A stretch of DNA of 63,637 bases from Alistipes sp. (GTDB lineage: Bacteria; Bacteroidota; Bacteroidia; Bacteroidales; Rikenellaceae), in NCBI GenBank assembly GCA_021202985.1, contig JAJQCA010000036.1, forward strand, positions 1 through 63,637, written 5' to 3'. Below are positions 43,088 through 53,475 of this stretch, piece by piece. Position 1 is the stretch's first letter; each line of letters opens with the position of its first letter. Made by a program: the position numbers and the translations under genes. The notes beneath the pieces were generated by a model that did no database searches, was not told the origin of the DNA, and was given only the letters and a program-made list of their open reading frames with translations.

Positions 43088-45373
43088 GTGATTCGGTTAA
43101 TTTTGTACCGGATTTTGAAAATTATGGGGGCTTCGCTCTTTTTTCCTATATTATTCGCGGCGCTTCCTGCCGTGGGAACGCTGCCGGTCGACGACGCGGA
43201 CAGCGTGGCTTCCTACCACCAGCTACCATCAATTGAGGTTACCGCACCGCTGAAGCAGCGCGGCGAGCTGTTCGACCAGCCCATAGCGGGCACATCGTTC
43301 AACATGGTCCGCATCGATGCCGAACGAATCGAGACCCAGAAGGATTTTTCGCTGGCTTCGCCGAACCTCTATCTTCCCGACTACGGGTCGCGGATGACCA
43401 GCTCCATCTACGTGCGCGGCATAGGCGCGCGGATGGAACAGCCCTCCATGGGCCTGTACCTGGACAACGTACCCATCCTCAACAAGAACAACTACGAGTT
43501 CGATTTTTACGACGTTCGCCGGGCCGACATACTGCGCGGGCCGCAGGGAACACTCTACGGGCGCAACAGTATTGGCGGGGTTATCAATATATTCACTCTC
43601 TCGCCGCTCGAATACCAGGGAGTGAGGGCTTATGCCGGTTACGGCAACGGGAACACGGCCGACGTCCGGGCATCGGTGTACCGGCGGCCGACGGAGCGGT
43701 TCGGCTGGTCGTTGTCGGCCTCGCACCACAGCAGCGACGGTTATTTTAGCAACGTTTACGACGGGTCGCATGCAGACCGTATGCTGAGCGAGGGCGTCCG
43801 CACCCGCCTGCAATGGCAGCCCACCGGCCGCCTTTTTATAGACAACACCCTGTCGTTCAATTACGTAGACCAGAAGGGGTTCGCCTATGCGTATTACGAC
43901 ACGCAGACCGGCACCACGGGCGAAGTGAACCATAACGACCCGTGTAAATATTACCGTACGGGCATGGTTAACGGCACCACGGTAAGGTACGACGCCGGGC
44001 GGGTACGCCTTCAGAGCGTGACCAGCTACCAGTATATGGACGACCGGATGACAATGGACCAGGACTTCCTGCCCGTTTCTATGTTTACGCTGGTGCAGGC
44101 GCAGCGGGAGCATGCCCTGACGCAGGAGTTGTTGCTGCGGTCGCTCGACGATAACCGCCGCTGGCAATGGCTCACGGGCGCGTTCGGCTTCTACCGCCAT
44201 AACCGGATGAACGCCCCCGTGACGTTTAAACGCGACGGTATCGAGACACTTATAGAAGGCAACGCCACGGCCGGGTTACAGATGGTCTACCCCGGTTCCG
44301 AGCTTCATATCCGTGAGGACGAGTTCGAGATATCGAGCCGTTTCCGGCTGCCGTCGTACGGGGTGGCGGCATTCCACCAGTCGTCGTATGACATTGGCCG
44401 GTGGAGGCTTACCGCCGGGGTAAGGCTCGATTACGAACACGTCGGAATGACCTACGACAACGGCGGGGAATTTCATTACCTGTTCACCGCCACCGGCAGC
44501 GACTATACCCGCTTAAAGTCCGAAATGCACGGCCACGAAAGGCTCTCCTATCTCGAGGTGCTCCCGCGCTTTACGGCCATGTACAGCTTTCCACTCGGCA
44601 ACGCCTACGCGACCGTAACAAGGGGCTACAAGGCCGGGGGCATTAACACCCAGATATTCTCGGACATCCTCCAGAACAAGATGACGGAAGACCTCGTAGC
44701 CGAACTTGGCCTAAAACCTGCCGGTAACGATATGCAAATTACCTATAAGCCGGAATCGAGCTGGAACTACGAAGCCGGCGCCCACCTGAGCCTGTTGGAC
44801 GGCCGCCTCAGGGCCGCCCTGGCGGCGTTTTATATCGACTGCCGTAACCAGCAGATAACGGTCTTCCCAGCCGGACAGGGCACGGGGCGGATGATGTCGA
44901 ACGCCGGCAGGTCCCGCAGTTACGGGGCGGAGGTGTCGGCAGCCTACTCGGCGGGCAGCTTCCATTTCGACGCCAGCTACGGTTTCACCGACGCGCAGTT
45001 TGTGGATTATGACGACAACAAGACCGATTACAGCGGCAACAAAGTGCCCTACGCGCCGCGCAATACGGCCTACGTTGCCGGCGAGTACCGCTACGATATC
45101 GACCGCGGACCAATCGACCGGGTATCCCTGCGCGTGGACTGGCGCGGCGCGGGCAGGATATACTGGAACGAGGACAACTCCGCCAGCCAGGGCTTCTACG
45201 GCCTTCTGGGCGGGACCGTCTCCCTGCGCGCGGGGCGGTACACCCTCGATGTGTGGGGCAGGAATCTCGCCGGGAAGTCTTACAATACATTCTATTTCAC
45301 CTCCATAGGCAACACCTTCGTGCAGAAGGGCAAGCCCCGCCAGTACGGAGTTTCATTGAAATTTATTTTATAA
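43088..45373 (+). CDS. TonB-dependent receptor (siderophore/cofactor type)
   Basis: 761 residues. Signal region (about 1-40), a short linker and then the plug (about 50-170), with SIYVRGIGARMEQPSMGLYLDN and ILRGPQGTLYGRNSIGGVINI. The 22-strand barrel ends QYGVSLKFIL. There is no CarboxypepD domain, so it is not SusC-like; it resembles receptors for siderophores, haem or vitamin B12. It lies 24 nt after the His-rich AraC gene and 14 nt before a calycin-type lipoprotein. The ligand may be a metal complex (inference from the regulator). Confidence 0.9.
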   Translation: MIRLILYRILKIMGASLFFPILFAALPAVGTLPVDDADSVASYHQLPSIEVTAPLKQRGELFDQPIAGTSFNMVRIDAERIETQKDFSLASPNLYLPDYGSRMTSSIYVRGIGARMEQPSMGLYLDNVPILNKNNYEFDFYDVRRADILRGPQGTLYGRNSIGGVINIFTLSPLEYQGVRAYAGYGNGNTADVRASVYRRPTERFGWSLSASHHSSDGYFSNVYDGSHADRMLSEGVRTRLQWQPTGRLFIDNTLSFNYVDQKGFAYAYYDTQTGTTGEVNHNDPCKYYRTGMVNGTTVRYDAGRVRLQSVTSYQYMDDRMTMDQDFLPVSMFTLVQAQREHALTQELLLRSLDDNRRWQWLTGAFGFYRHNRMNAPVTFKRDGIETLIEGNATAGLQMVYPGSELHIREDEFEISSRFRLPSYGVAAFHQSSYDIGRWRLTAGVRLDYEHVGMTYDNGGEFHYLFTATGSDYTRLKSEMHGHERLSYLEVLPRFTAMYSFPLGNAYATVTRGYKAGGINTQIFSDILQNKMTEDLVAELGLKPAGNDMQITYKPESSWNYEAGAHLSLLDGRLRAALAAFYIDCRNQQITVFPAGQGTGRMMSNAGRSRSYGAEVSAAYSAGSFHFDASYGFTDAQFVDYDDNKTDYSGNKVPYAPRNTAYVAGEYRYDIDRGPIDRVSLRVDWRGAGRIYWNEDNSASQGFYGLLGGTVSLRAGRYTLDVWGRNLAGKSYNTFYFTSIGNTFVQKGKPRQYGVSLKFIL

Positions 45374-45387
45374 CGAACCTCAGCGAT

Positions 45388-46341
45388 ATGAAAAATTTAC
45401 GGACACTATTTACCGCCCTTGCCCTATGCGGGGCTCTCCTCACGGCCTGTGACGACGACAACGGCGTGGAGCTTCCCCCTCCGTACGAGAACGAAGCCGA
45501 CGCTTCCGTCTGGTTCTACCAGGGAACCATAAAGGTCAGCGAACAGGCGGACGGCTCGACCTATACCGAGGACGATCTGGTGGTGAAACTGGTATTCAAC
45601 GACGAGCGCACCCGTTGCAATATCGTGATGTACAACGCCCGTTTCGCCGGCAACATGCCCGTGCGGCTCGACATAGTGATAAACGGCGCGGATGTGACGG
45701 TAACCGATACCGGGTACCGGATTACGGGCGACGGCATCGTACCGCTCTACGGAATGGGCGGCTCGTGGCCCCAGATGCCCGAGTATACCCTTACCGGGCT
45801 TACCGTCACTGCCGACACACGGGCGGTAAAACTCTCTTCGAAGTTCGGCACCTTCCCTGTGGAGTACTCGGCCGAAGCGTTCGAACCCGCCGACGGGGCC
45901 TACGGCGACGAGGGCGAGGAGTTCGAACTTCCGGAACCGGTACCCCCTCCGTCGGATGCAACATACGACGGCGTGTTTACGGTGTTCAGTTCTACGGGAC
46001 CCGAGACGGACGAATTGCAGGTGGGCCTTACTTTCGACGACTATGGATTCTGCAAGATAATCCTTTACAAGGCGACTTTTACCCCGTGGCTGCCTCCCGG
46101 CGACGGAATGCCGAGGATGGATATAGAGATAGACGGGGTGAAATGCGGAATCGACCCGCTGGGGAATTACACTCTCACCGGCGATGATATCATGCCCGTG
46201 GCGATGGGGAAGGAATTCGACGATTATATAGTTTCCGGACTTCATGGAAGCATTACCGGCGACCATCTGCAATTCTCGATGACCTGCGGCACCACACCCG
46301 CCGCCTACGACGGCCTGGTATCGGAGCAGGAGGAAGAATAA
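45388..46341 (+). CDS. Calycin-like two-domain lipoprotein
   Basis: 317 residues. Lipoprotein signal ending ALLTAC (Cys about 20). Two related beta-rich domains (about 30-175 and 190-315), each with xGxF/xGTI start, an F-D-[DE]-x-C-x-I-[IV]-[LM]-Y hairpin (FNDERTRCNIVMYNARF, FDDYGFCKIILYKATF), I-x-I-x-G and a late G-D-x-I-[VM]-P motif. This pattern fits the Bacteroidetes calycin-like beta-barrel family, probably binding small molecules. ATG at 45388 is chosen because upstream codons overlap the receptor gene. It is the likely surface partner of the TonB receptor. Confidence 0.75.
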   Translation: MKNLRTLFTALALCGALLTACDDDNGVELPPPYENEADASVWFYQGTIKVSEQADGSTYTEDDLVVKLVFNDERTRCNIVMYNARFAGNMPVRLDIVINGADVTVTDTGYRITGDGIVPLYGMGGSWPQMPEYTLTGLTVTADTRAVKLSSKFGTFPVEYSAEAFEPADGAYGDEGEEFELPEPVPPPSDATYDGVFTVFSSTGPETDELQVGLTFDDYGFCKIILYKATFTPWLPPGDGMPRMDIEIDGVKCGIDPLGNYTLTGDDIMPVAMGKEFDDYIVSGLHGSITGDHLQFSMTCGTTPAAYDGLVSEQEEE

Positions 46342-46356
46342 TAATCCCGGCACACA

Positions 46357-46397
46357 AAACAGCGAAGCCGCAGACGACGTCTGCGGCTTCGCTGTTT
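46357..46397. terminator. Bidirectional terminator
   Basis: Perfect 20-bp or so palindromic stem with the loop near 46377, and A/T ends on both sides. It ends both the AraC-receptor operon and the DUF937 gene. Confidence 0.85.
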
Positions 46398-46410
46398 CAG
46401 ATGGCAAGGT

Positions 46411-46893
46411 TTATTTTCCGAAGAATTTTCCAACCATGTCCATTATACCTTTGCCGCCGCCCGTGGAGGACGAGCCGCTGCCGGTAAACGCACCCACCAG
46501 CGAGCCGATGTCGAATCCCGAACTGCCGCCGTTTTTGGCCTTACGGGCGAACACCGCGATTACCGCCGGCACCACAAGGGCCGCTATTTTGGTAGCCGTG
46601 GCCGCGCTAAGCCCCGTCTTGGAAGTCAGCGACGAGACCACGTTTGACTCTACGCCCTGGGTGATACCGTTTTGCCGTATTTCAGCCGTATTTCCCTCCT
46701 GGGCCGCACCTCCGCCGAGCATCGACTTCAGCGCCGACATGTTTTCGGGGGTCATCTGGTTTTTCAGCCCTTCGATAATGGAAGAAGTGGTGGTTTGGGC
46801 TACCTCGGTTTTCTTGTCGGCGGGAATATCCGCCTCGCCTGAGATTTTATCCGTCACCTGGTCTTTTACCAGCGAAATAATGTTTTCGAGCAT
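46411..46893 (-). CDS. DUF937-like protein
   Basis: 160 residues from the ATG at 46893 (MLENIISLVKDQVTDKISG); a longer reading to 46932 is less likely. Helical N-terminal part with GLKNQMTPENMSALKSMLGG and a hydrophobic stretch ALVVPAVIAVFAR, then a Gly/Ser-rich tail ending MVGKFFGK, as in DUF937/YidB-like proteins. Function not known. Stand-alone, ends at the shared terminator. Confidence 0.7.
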   Translation of the reverse strand: MLENIISLVKDQVTDKISGEADIPADKKTEVAQTTTSSIIEGLKNQMTPENMSALKSMLGGGAAQEGNTAEIRQNGITQGVESNVVSSLTSKTGLSAATATKIAALVVPAVIAVFARKAKNGGSSGFDIGSLVGAFTGSGSSSTGGGKGIMDMVGKFFGK

Positions 46894-46957
46894 AATATTG
46901 TATTTTAAAGTGTCCAACACCTTCCGCTTCAAAATGCAAACATTACGCCACGTCCCA

Positions 46958-47767
46958 TTATTGCGCGGGCTTCAAAATTTCCAAACGTGCGAAAATCTCT
47001 TTGGTCATTTCAATCCTGACCCGCGAAAGGTCGTTCGCATCGACTCCGGCGGCTGGCTCCACGTTCAGGGCGAAAATGTAGGCGTTCCCGCCTGTCTCGA
47101 GCCAACCCACATACCACATGATATCTCTCTCCCCCTGCGTGGCCCAGCCTGTTTTGCCGCTCAGGACATAATCCTCTCCCCTCTCTTGAACCATTATTTG
47201 CTTCGTCCGGTTCATAGCCTGCCCGCCCACCGGAAGCCGTCCTTCATAAAGCCGGGTAAGGAAATTCACCTGCCGGTACTGTGTGATGCGGGAGTTACCC
47301 CCGAGCCAGAATTGATCTATATCGGTCGCGCTGACATCCATGTCGCCGTAGTCCAGGACCGACAGGTAATAACGCATCCGCTCCGGACCTATCCGACGCG
47401 CAATATCCTGATAAACGGGGACTACCGAAAGACGGTAAGCCTCCGCGAGGTTGACGTCCCGCTCCCATGACTTGAAGGCCCTCCCGGCGCCGTCCCACCT
47501 GAACACCGTTTCCGGTGTTGCCACTCCAGTCTCCAATGCTATAAGCGTGTTCGGGATTTTAAATGTAGAAGCCGGTATAAAGCCCTCGGCGCACCTTTCG
47601 AGGTTATATCCCGTATAAAGGTTGGCGTTCCTGTCCCATATCAGCACAGAACCCTCGGCACCATAAGACACGAATACAGACTCTATTCGCGAATCCTCCC
47701 GTGGCTCAGCCGCGGTTGCCGTCAGGGCAATTAACAAGGTTACGGACAATAAGAATATTTTACTCAT
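46958..47767 (-). CDS. Class D (OXA-type) beta-lactamase
   Basis: Serine hydrolase of beta-lactam antibiotics, periplasmic. 269 residues from ATG 47767 (signal MSKIFLLSVTLLIALTATAA), which the -7 element TACCTTTG (47796-47789) supports. The catalytic Ser-x-x-Lys is PASTFKIPN, the second motif is S-V-V (YRLSVVPVYQ), the third is YGD where most class D enzymes have YGN, and the fourth is SGKTGWAT. WYVG near the end fits. No mobile element or integron flanks it, so it appears to be resident in this chromosome. The substrate spectrum cannot be read from sequence. Confidence 0.93.
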   Translation of the reverse strand: MSKIFLLSVTLLIALTATAAEPREDSRIESVFVSYGAEGSVLIWDRNANLYTGYNLERCAEGFIPASTFKIPNTLIALETGVATPETVFRWDGAGRAFKSWERDVNLAEAYRLSVVPVYQDIARRIGPERMRYYLSVLDYGDMDVSATDIDQFWLGGNSRITQYRQVNFLTRLYEGRLPVGGQAMNRTKQIMVQERGEDYVLSGKTGWATQGERDIMWYVGWLETGGNAYIFALNVEPAAGVDANDLSRVRIEMTKEIFARLEILKPAQ

Positions 47768-47788
47768 AATTAAAATCGATAAGCGACC

Positions 47789-47796
47789 CAAAGGTA
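47789..47796 (-). promoter_or_regulatory. OXA gene -7 element
   Basis: TACCTTTG on the minus strand matches TAnnTTTG. It predicts a leader of about 15 nt. Confidence 0.55.
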
Positions 47797-47803
47797 GCAA
47801 AAC

Positions 47804-47836
47804 ACAAAAAAAGGGGAGCCCTGAGGCTTCCCTTTA
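47804..47836 (-). terminator. Terminator of groES-groEL
   Basis: AAAGGGAAGCC hairpin followed on the minus strand by T7-8 (A-run 47804-47811). It lies 22 nt past the groEL stop. Confidence 0.75.
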
Positions 47837-47856
47837 GTTTAAATCCGCTGCGGGAA

Positions 47857-49506
<1,650 letters not shown>

Positions 49507-49531
49507 TTAAAATGCTAATAACTAAACCCGA

Positions 49532-49801
49532 TTAAATGATAGCCAGGATATCGCTCTGGCGCATGATAAGATAATCCTTACCGTCCACGCTCACCTCCGT
49601 GCCGGCGTATTTGCCGTAGAGGACCGAGTCGCCCACACTCACTTCCATCGTTACTTCAGAAGTACCGGGGCCAACTGCCACAACTTTTCCCGCGAGGGGT
49701 TTTTCCTTTGCTGTGTCGGGGATGAAAAGACCGCCTGCGGTTTTCTCTTCTGCCGGTTTCGGCTCGATCAGCACCCTGTCTGATAATGGTTTGATGTTCA
49801 T
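49532..49801 (-). CDS. groS: 10-kDa chaperonin GroES
   Basis: Lid of the GroEL chamber. 89 residues: [14 protein letters not shown] start, the mobile loop [16 protein letters not shown] (about 20-35) and the beta-barrel core [23 protein letters not shown]. First gene of the operon. No CIRCE element is present upstream; see the TGTCA cluster at 49899. Confidence 0.97.
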   Translation of the reverse strand: MNIKPLSDRVLIEPKPAEEKTAGGLFIPDTAKEKPLAGKVVAVGPGTSEVTMEVSVGDSVLYGKYAGTEVSVDGKDYLIMRQSDILAII

Positions 49802-49898
49802 AGCTTTTTCCTTTATTATTTGGTTTATCGAATTGACTTTCGGGTTAATTTTTTACCGTTTCGTTTTCCGCTTATATCACATTATGTGCCAAAGGCCG

Positions 49899-49998
49899 TT
49901 TGTCATTTTTTACTGACAAATCGCTACCCGGAAGCCGTTTTCACGACAGGTGGTCCTGCCACTTTGTCACCGCCACGCGACCGGGCGGCCCGCCGGAG
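49899..49998. promoter_or_regulatory. TGTCA/TGACA motif cluster upstream of groES
   Basis: TTTGTCA-N8-TGACAAA (49899-49920) is a perfect 7-bp dyad. A second TTTGTCA follows in TGCCACTTTGTCA (about 49957-49969) and a third palindrome TGACAACTGTCA around 49999-50010. Together they look like a heat-shock operator array, 100-200 nt upstream of groES. Confidence 0.5.
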
Positions 49999-50054
49999 TG
50001 ACAACTGTCATGCTCCGCCGCCCGCCGGCGGTGGCGGGGAATTTGCCGGCATAT

Positions 50055-50085
50055 TTTGGTTTAATCAAAATTACTTTTAAATTTG
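50055..50085 (+). promoter_or_regulatory. tRNA-His promoter
   Basis: TTTG (50055-50058), 19-nt spacer, TAAATTTG (50078-50085): an exact Bacteroidetes promoter. The transcript would begin about 50 nt before the tRNA. Confidence 0.8.
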
Positions 50086-50140
50086 CACTCCGAAACCGCG
50101 GAAGGGCAGCCCGAAGCGGTGTTGGGAACAAAGTTAAACG

Positions 50141-50214
<74 letters not shown>

Positions 50215-50275
50215 CCGAAGCCCCGAGTGGCTCCCGGTTACGGTTGGATTATTTCAGTCGGAATCCTAATAGGGA

Positions 50276-50320
50276 GAATAAGAAAGCAGGCATCCGTAGA
50301 TGCCTGCTTTCTTATTACGG
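50276..50320. terminator. Bidirectional terminator, tRNA-His / DUF2059 gene
   Basis: Perfect 18-bp stem (50277-50294 with 50299-50316), A/T-rich at the base, which serves convergent units on both strands. Confidence 0.85.
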
Positions 50321-50376
50321 TTCGGCAATAGGACTTTAATGGACGGCCGCCCATTCAGGAGGTACCGACTGAAGAA

Positions 50377-50814
50377 TCACTGTTCGAAACAGCCGGATAA
50401 CAGCTCCCCTATAGACATTACCAGTTGCTCCCCTTCGGGTATCAACTCCATCAGTATCGGTTTCTGGGCCTCTTTGAACCGTTGCCCCGCAGCGCTGCGG
50501 TAGAACCTGTTAATCTTACGCAGGTCCTTGTAACTGATTCGCTCGCGGTACATCGGCATCATGCTCTCATATATAAAATCGGCATAATGCTGGCGAATGA
50601 GCGGGTATATCTCCTTAATCCTGGCGGCAACCTCTTCCGACTGTTCCTCTATGTAGCTGTCCATCTGATCCTCGAGGTACGAAAGCACATGGGCAGCCAT
50701 GGAATATTCGAGGAACTCGTCGAACTCCCTGCGGTACTTCTCATCCTGCGACTGCCCGTACCCGGCCGCCGAAATCACGGCAAAGCCGATTAACAAAACA
50801 ATGTATTTCTTCAT
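50377..50814 (-). CDS. DUF2059 domain protein, periplasmic
   Basis: 145 residues. Signal peptide (1-20, ending GYGQ). The DUF2059 pattern is visible: MMPMYRERISYKDLRKINRFYRSAAGQRFKE (about 82-112), an all-helical fold. Stand-alone; function unknown for the family, though it is common in the Gram-negative periplasm. Confidence 0.85.
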   Translation of the reverse strand: MKKYIVLLIGFAVISAAGYGQSQDEKYRREFDEFLEYSMAAHVLSYLEDQMDSYIEEQSEEVAARIKEIYPLIRQHYADFIYESMMPMYRERISYKDLRKINRFYRSAAGQRFKEAQKPILMELIPEGEQLVMSIGELLSGCFEQ

Positions 50815-51064
50815 AATTGTATAACTTATTCCGGACAGGCTTCGGTATAGCCCCGGTGTAATCTTTCGATAGTTTTCGTAAAATTAATCTTTTTAACGGA
50901 TTCCTCCTCTTTTAAATAAGAAATGATTCGATGCCGCCCGGCCCGCACGCGACCGCTCCGGCGCCTCCATAAGAGACGGAACCGGGCCGGCTATTGTCCA
51001 TGCGAAAAAGGACCGCCCCCTCGGGGACAGTCCTTATATCGGCACGGTAAACCTCGTGCGCTCC
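50815..51064. other. Intergenic, DUF2059 / rpsT
   Basis: 250 bp. Only the rpsT terminator is recognised. No promoter consensus is found for the DUF2059 gene. Confidence 0.35.
51004..51036 (-). terminator. Terminator of rpsT
   Basis: AAGGAC..CCCC paired with GGGG..GTCCTT, followed on the minus strand by T5. It lies about 30 nt past the stop. Confidence 0.75.
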
Positions 51065-51316
51065 TTAGAGGGAGTTCACATGCAACTGGAGGCTGCTCTT
51101 CAGGTTGCCCGCTTTATTCTTATGGATGATGTTCTTCTTGGCAAGTTTGTCGAGCATCGAAGCTACTTTCGGCAAAAGCGTTTCCGCCGCTTCCTTTTCG
51201 GAAGTGTTGCGGAGGGCTTTCACGGCGTTACGGGCCGTCTTGTGATAGTACCTGTTCTGAAGCCTTCTTACCTGCGTCTGACGAATCCTTTTTTTAGCTG
51301 ACTTGTGGTTTGCCAT
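51065..51316 (-). CDS. rpsT: 30S ribosomal protein S20
   Basis: Binds 16S rRNA in the small subunit. 83 residues, normal length, strongly basic, starting [18 protein letters not shown]. Stand-alone gene with its own terminator, upstream of tRNA-Glu on the same strand. Confidence 0.97.
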   Translation of the reverse strand: MANHKSAKKRIRQTQVRRLQNRYYHKTARNAVKALRNTSEKEAAETLLPKVASMLDKLAKKNIIHKNKAGNLKSSLQLHVNSL

Positions 51317-51467
51317 AATTCTCGTTTCCTTATTTCCGACTTGCGGATAATCGCCGCTCTGTACGGCAGTTTTTCAAGTTAAAAAAAGGCTGCCTTCCAG
51401 CCCTCCCTTATTTTCCGGTCCGGTACAACCATGACGTTGAGGCGGCGGCTATACCTTCCTGTGAATG

Positions 51468-51539
51468 CAGCCCATAGGAGAATCGAACTCCTCTTTCAAG
51501 AATGAAAATCTTGCGTCCTAACCGATAGACGAATGGGCC
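51468..51539 (-). tRNA. tRNA-Glu (anticodon TTC)
   Basis: Read on the minus strand: acceptor GGCCCAT/ATGGGCT, D arm CGTCTATCGGTTAGGACG, anticodon stem CAAGA/TCTTG with loop TTTTCAT (TTC), T loop GTTCGATTC, discriminator G. CCA is not encoded. 72 nt. Confidence 0.95.
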
Positions 51540-51569
51540 GTGTGCCGATCATTAATCGTTTCAGCGGTG

Positions 51570-51600
51570 CAAAGGTAAATAAAAAGAATTTAGTTGCAAA
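51570..51600 (-). promoter_or_regulatory. tRNA-Glu promoter
   Basis: Minus-strand TTTG (51600-51597), 19-nt spacer, TACCTTTG (51577-51570): an exact consensus match about 25 nt before the tRNA start. Confidence 0.8.
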
Positions 51601-51781
51601 TTTTCGGTAAATAATTTTCTTAAAACTCCCCCGGATTTCATTACCCCGGCACCTGTCGGTGCAAATATAGTTAATTTTACGCACAGTAATGTTACAATTT
51701 TCAAACAGTGTTCCATAACCGTCCAAAGCTACGGACCGCCGCCGCTCCCGGCCGGATGGTTTCACTCGAAAAAGCAGACAA

Positions 51782-52696
51782 ATGAAAAAGTATATAATTC
51801 TCCTTATAATAATTACATCTGCAAGCGTTTCCAGCTGCAGTATTGCCCAAACCGTGAATCGCGGGTATACCGTACGGTTGCGAATTGGCACCCAGGCGCA
51901 TAGCGTCGAAGACGTAACTGAGGCTTTCCGGGCCCTAACGGGACGGATCGACCATTTTGGAGGGGAGATAGACAAGAATCTGACCCCGGAACCCGGCCTC
52001 CCCGTGGAGCTGTCCGTTTCCGTTCCCTGCGATGAAGAAGACCTCCGCCGGCTGCTGACCCGGCCCGGCAGGCTCGAAATCCGTCCGTTGTATTCAAACC
52101 AAGACGCGAGCGAACTATACCGGTTTGTGGAGGAATTTGAACCATCCCCGAAGTCGGGTGCGGCCCACCCTTTAGAGGAATATATTCTTCCGTCATGGCT
52201 TTCGTATACCACGCCTGTTATCGGCATGGTCAGTTATTCGGAATGGAAACCGTTGATTAATCTCCTGAGAAAGCCGGACATAAAATTGTACTTGCCGGAC
52301 AGGGCGGTCCCGGCTTTGGGAATGTATACTGAAGAGGACAAGCGCCATAATTTTTACCTTCTCAATGGCGGGGAGCCGTTTCCATGGAATGACCATATAG
52401 CCAATACTTACCATGAACTATACGCACACGACTATGAGGGGGTTAGGATAATTTTAGACGAACCGGGAGGGGCTGAATTCGCCCGGCTCACAGGAGAAAT
52501 GACCGGCGATTATATGGCCATAGTAATAGACGGCATGGTATTCTCGGCACCCCGGGTGATGACCCGTATAGACGGAGGCCGCTTTTCCATTTCCTTGCCA
52601 AACAGGGTAAATGATAACGAAATGATACTATGGGCTGCAATCCTCGGCAATTGCCTGCAGGTGCCGGTCGAAATAGTTTCCGTGGTTAAAGAATAA
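51782..52696 (+). CDS. Stand-alone SecD P1-head-like lipoprotein
   Basis: 304 residues. Lipoprotein signal (MKKYIILLIIITSASVSSC, Cys 19). The N-terminal part (about 30-90) resembles the SecDF P1 base (VRLRIGTQAHSVEDVTEAFRAL, ELSVSVP). The C-terminal part (about 220-300) has the P1-head pattern: EPGGAEFARLTGEMTGDYMAIVIDGMVFSAPRVM, with a Gly-rich hairpin and LPNRVNDNEMILWAAIL. The transmembrane and RND parts of SecD are absent, so it cannot be a translocase subunit on its own; it may regulate or mimic SecD. Stand-alone gene. Confidence 0.75.
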   Translation: MKKYIILLIIITSASVSSCSIAQTVNRGYTVRLRIGTQAHSVEDVTEAFRALTGRIDHFGGEIDKNLTPEPGLPVELSVSVPCDEEDLRRLLTRPGRLEIRPLYSNQDASELYRFVEEFEPSPKSGAAHPLEEYILPSWLSYTTPVIGMVSYSEWKPLINLLRKPDIKLYLPDRAVPALGMYTEEDKRHNFYLLNGGEPFPWNDHIANTYHELYAHDYEGVRIILDEPGGAEFARLTGEMTGDYMAIVIDGMVFSAPRVMTRIDGGRFSISLPNRVNDNEMILWAAILGNCLQVPVEIVSVVKE

Positions 52697-52850
52697 CACT
52701 TCAACCATTCCACCGGTTTACGTATTTACCGCAATGCATATTATATTAGAAATTGTTTACTGTGAAACATTGACCCGGGAATCAACCACCTGAAGCCTGA
52801 CCGTAACCAATCGATTTCCTATTCCACGCAAGGACGGTTACCAACACGCA

Positions 52851-53429
52851 TCAAAGTTCCCGTAAAACCCGGCAGGGATTTCCTGCGGCAAGGCAATTGG
52901 CGGGCAGCGGGCGGGTGACCACGCTCCCGGCGGCAACCGTGGTGCCGTCGCCGACAGTTACCCCGGGCAGGATTATGGCCCCGCCGCCTATCCAGCAATT
53001 CTCCCCGATGGTTACGGGTGCCGTAACCGAGTTCCAGCCGGAGAGCTCTCCCGCGGCGTTACCCGTTAGCCTTTGGCGCGGGTCTACCGGATGCCCGACG
53101 GCATATATTTGCACCGCCGGACCGATGCCTGTGTTGCTGCCGACCGTTATCCTATTGCAGTCTAAGAAAACGCAGTTCATATTTATTTCGACGTTGTCCC
53201 CGAGGTGGATATTCTCGCCGTAATCCACATGGAACGGTGCTGCAATCCAGACGTTTCGGCCCTGTGAGCCTAAAAGTTCGTCGAGAATTGAACGAAGCAG
53301 TTCGCGGTCGCGGGTATCGGCGGCAGCGTAACGTCGCGTCAGGTCCTTGGCGTAGTGCCAGCGGGCTATAAGTTCGGGGTCAGCGGGGTTGTAGGTCCCG
53401 CCGGCGAGCATTTTCTCTTTCTCGGTCAT
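52851..53429 (-). CDS. maa: Maltose/galactoside O-acetyltransferase
   Basis: Acetylates sugar 6-OH groups using acetyl-CoA. 192 residues. N-terminal Maa/NodL-type helical region (MTEKEKMLAGGTYNPADPEL), then left-handed beta-helix hexapeptides and a catalytic His in YAVGHPVDP (about 113). C-terminal LPANCLAAGNPCRVLREL closes the trimer. Starts near a small dyad at 53476-53511. The natural substrate is usually unknown. Confidence 0.93.
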   Translation of the reverse strand: MTEKEKMLAGGTYNPADPELIARWHYAKDLTRRYAAADTRDRELLRSILDELLGSQGRNVWIAAPFHVDYGENIHLGDNVEINMNCVFLDCNRITVGSNTGIGPAVQIYAVGHPVDPRQRLTGNAAGELSGWNSVTAPVTIGENCWIGGGAIILPGVTVGDGTTVAAGSVVTRPLPANCLAAGNPCRVLREL

Positions 53430-53475
53430 ACTTTCGAAGTTTCGATTCGGGTGAAAGGTAGGGATTTTTGGATTA

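Noticed and set aside
46958-47767. Beta-lactamase as part of a mobile resistance island
   Set aside because: Flanking genes are housekeeping (DUF937, groEL) and no insertion sequence, integron or recombinase is present.
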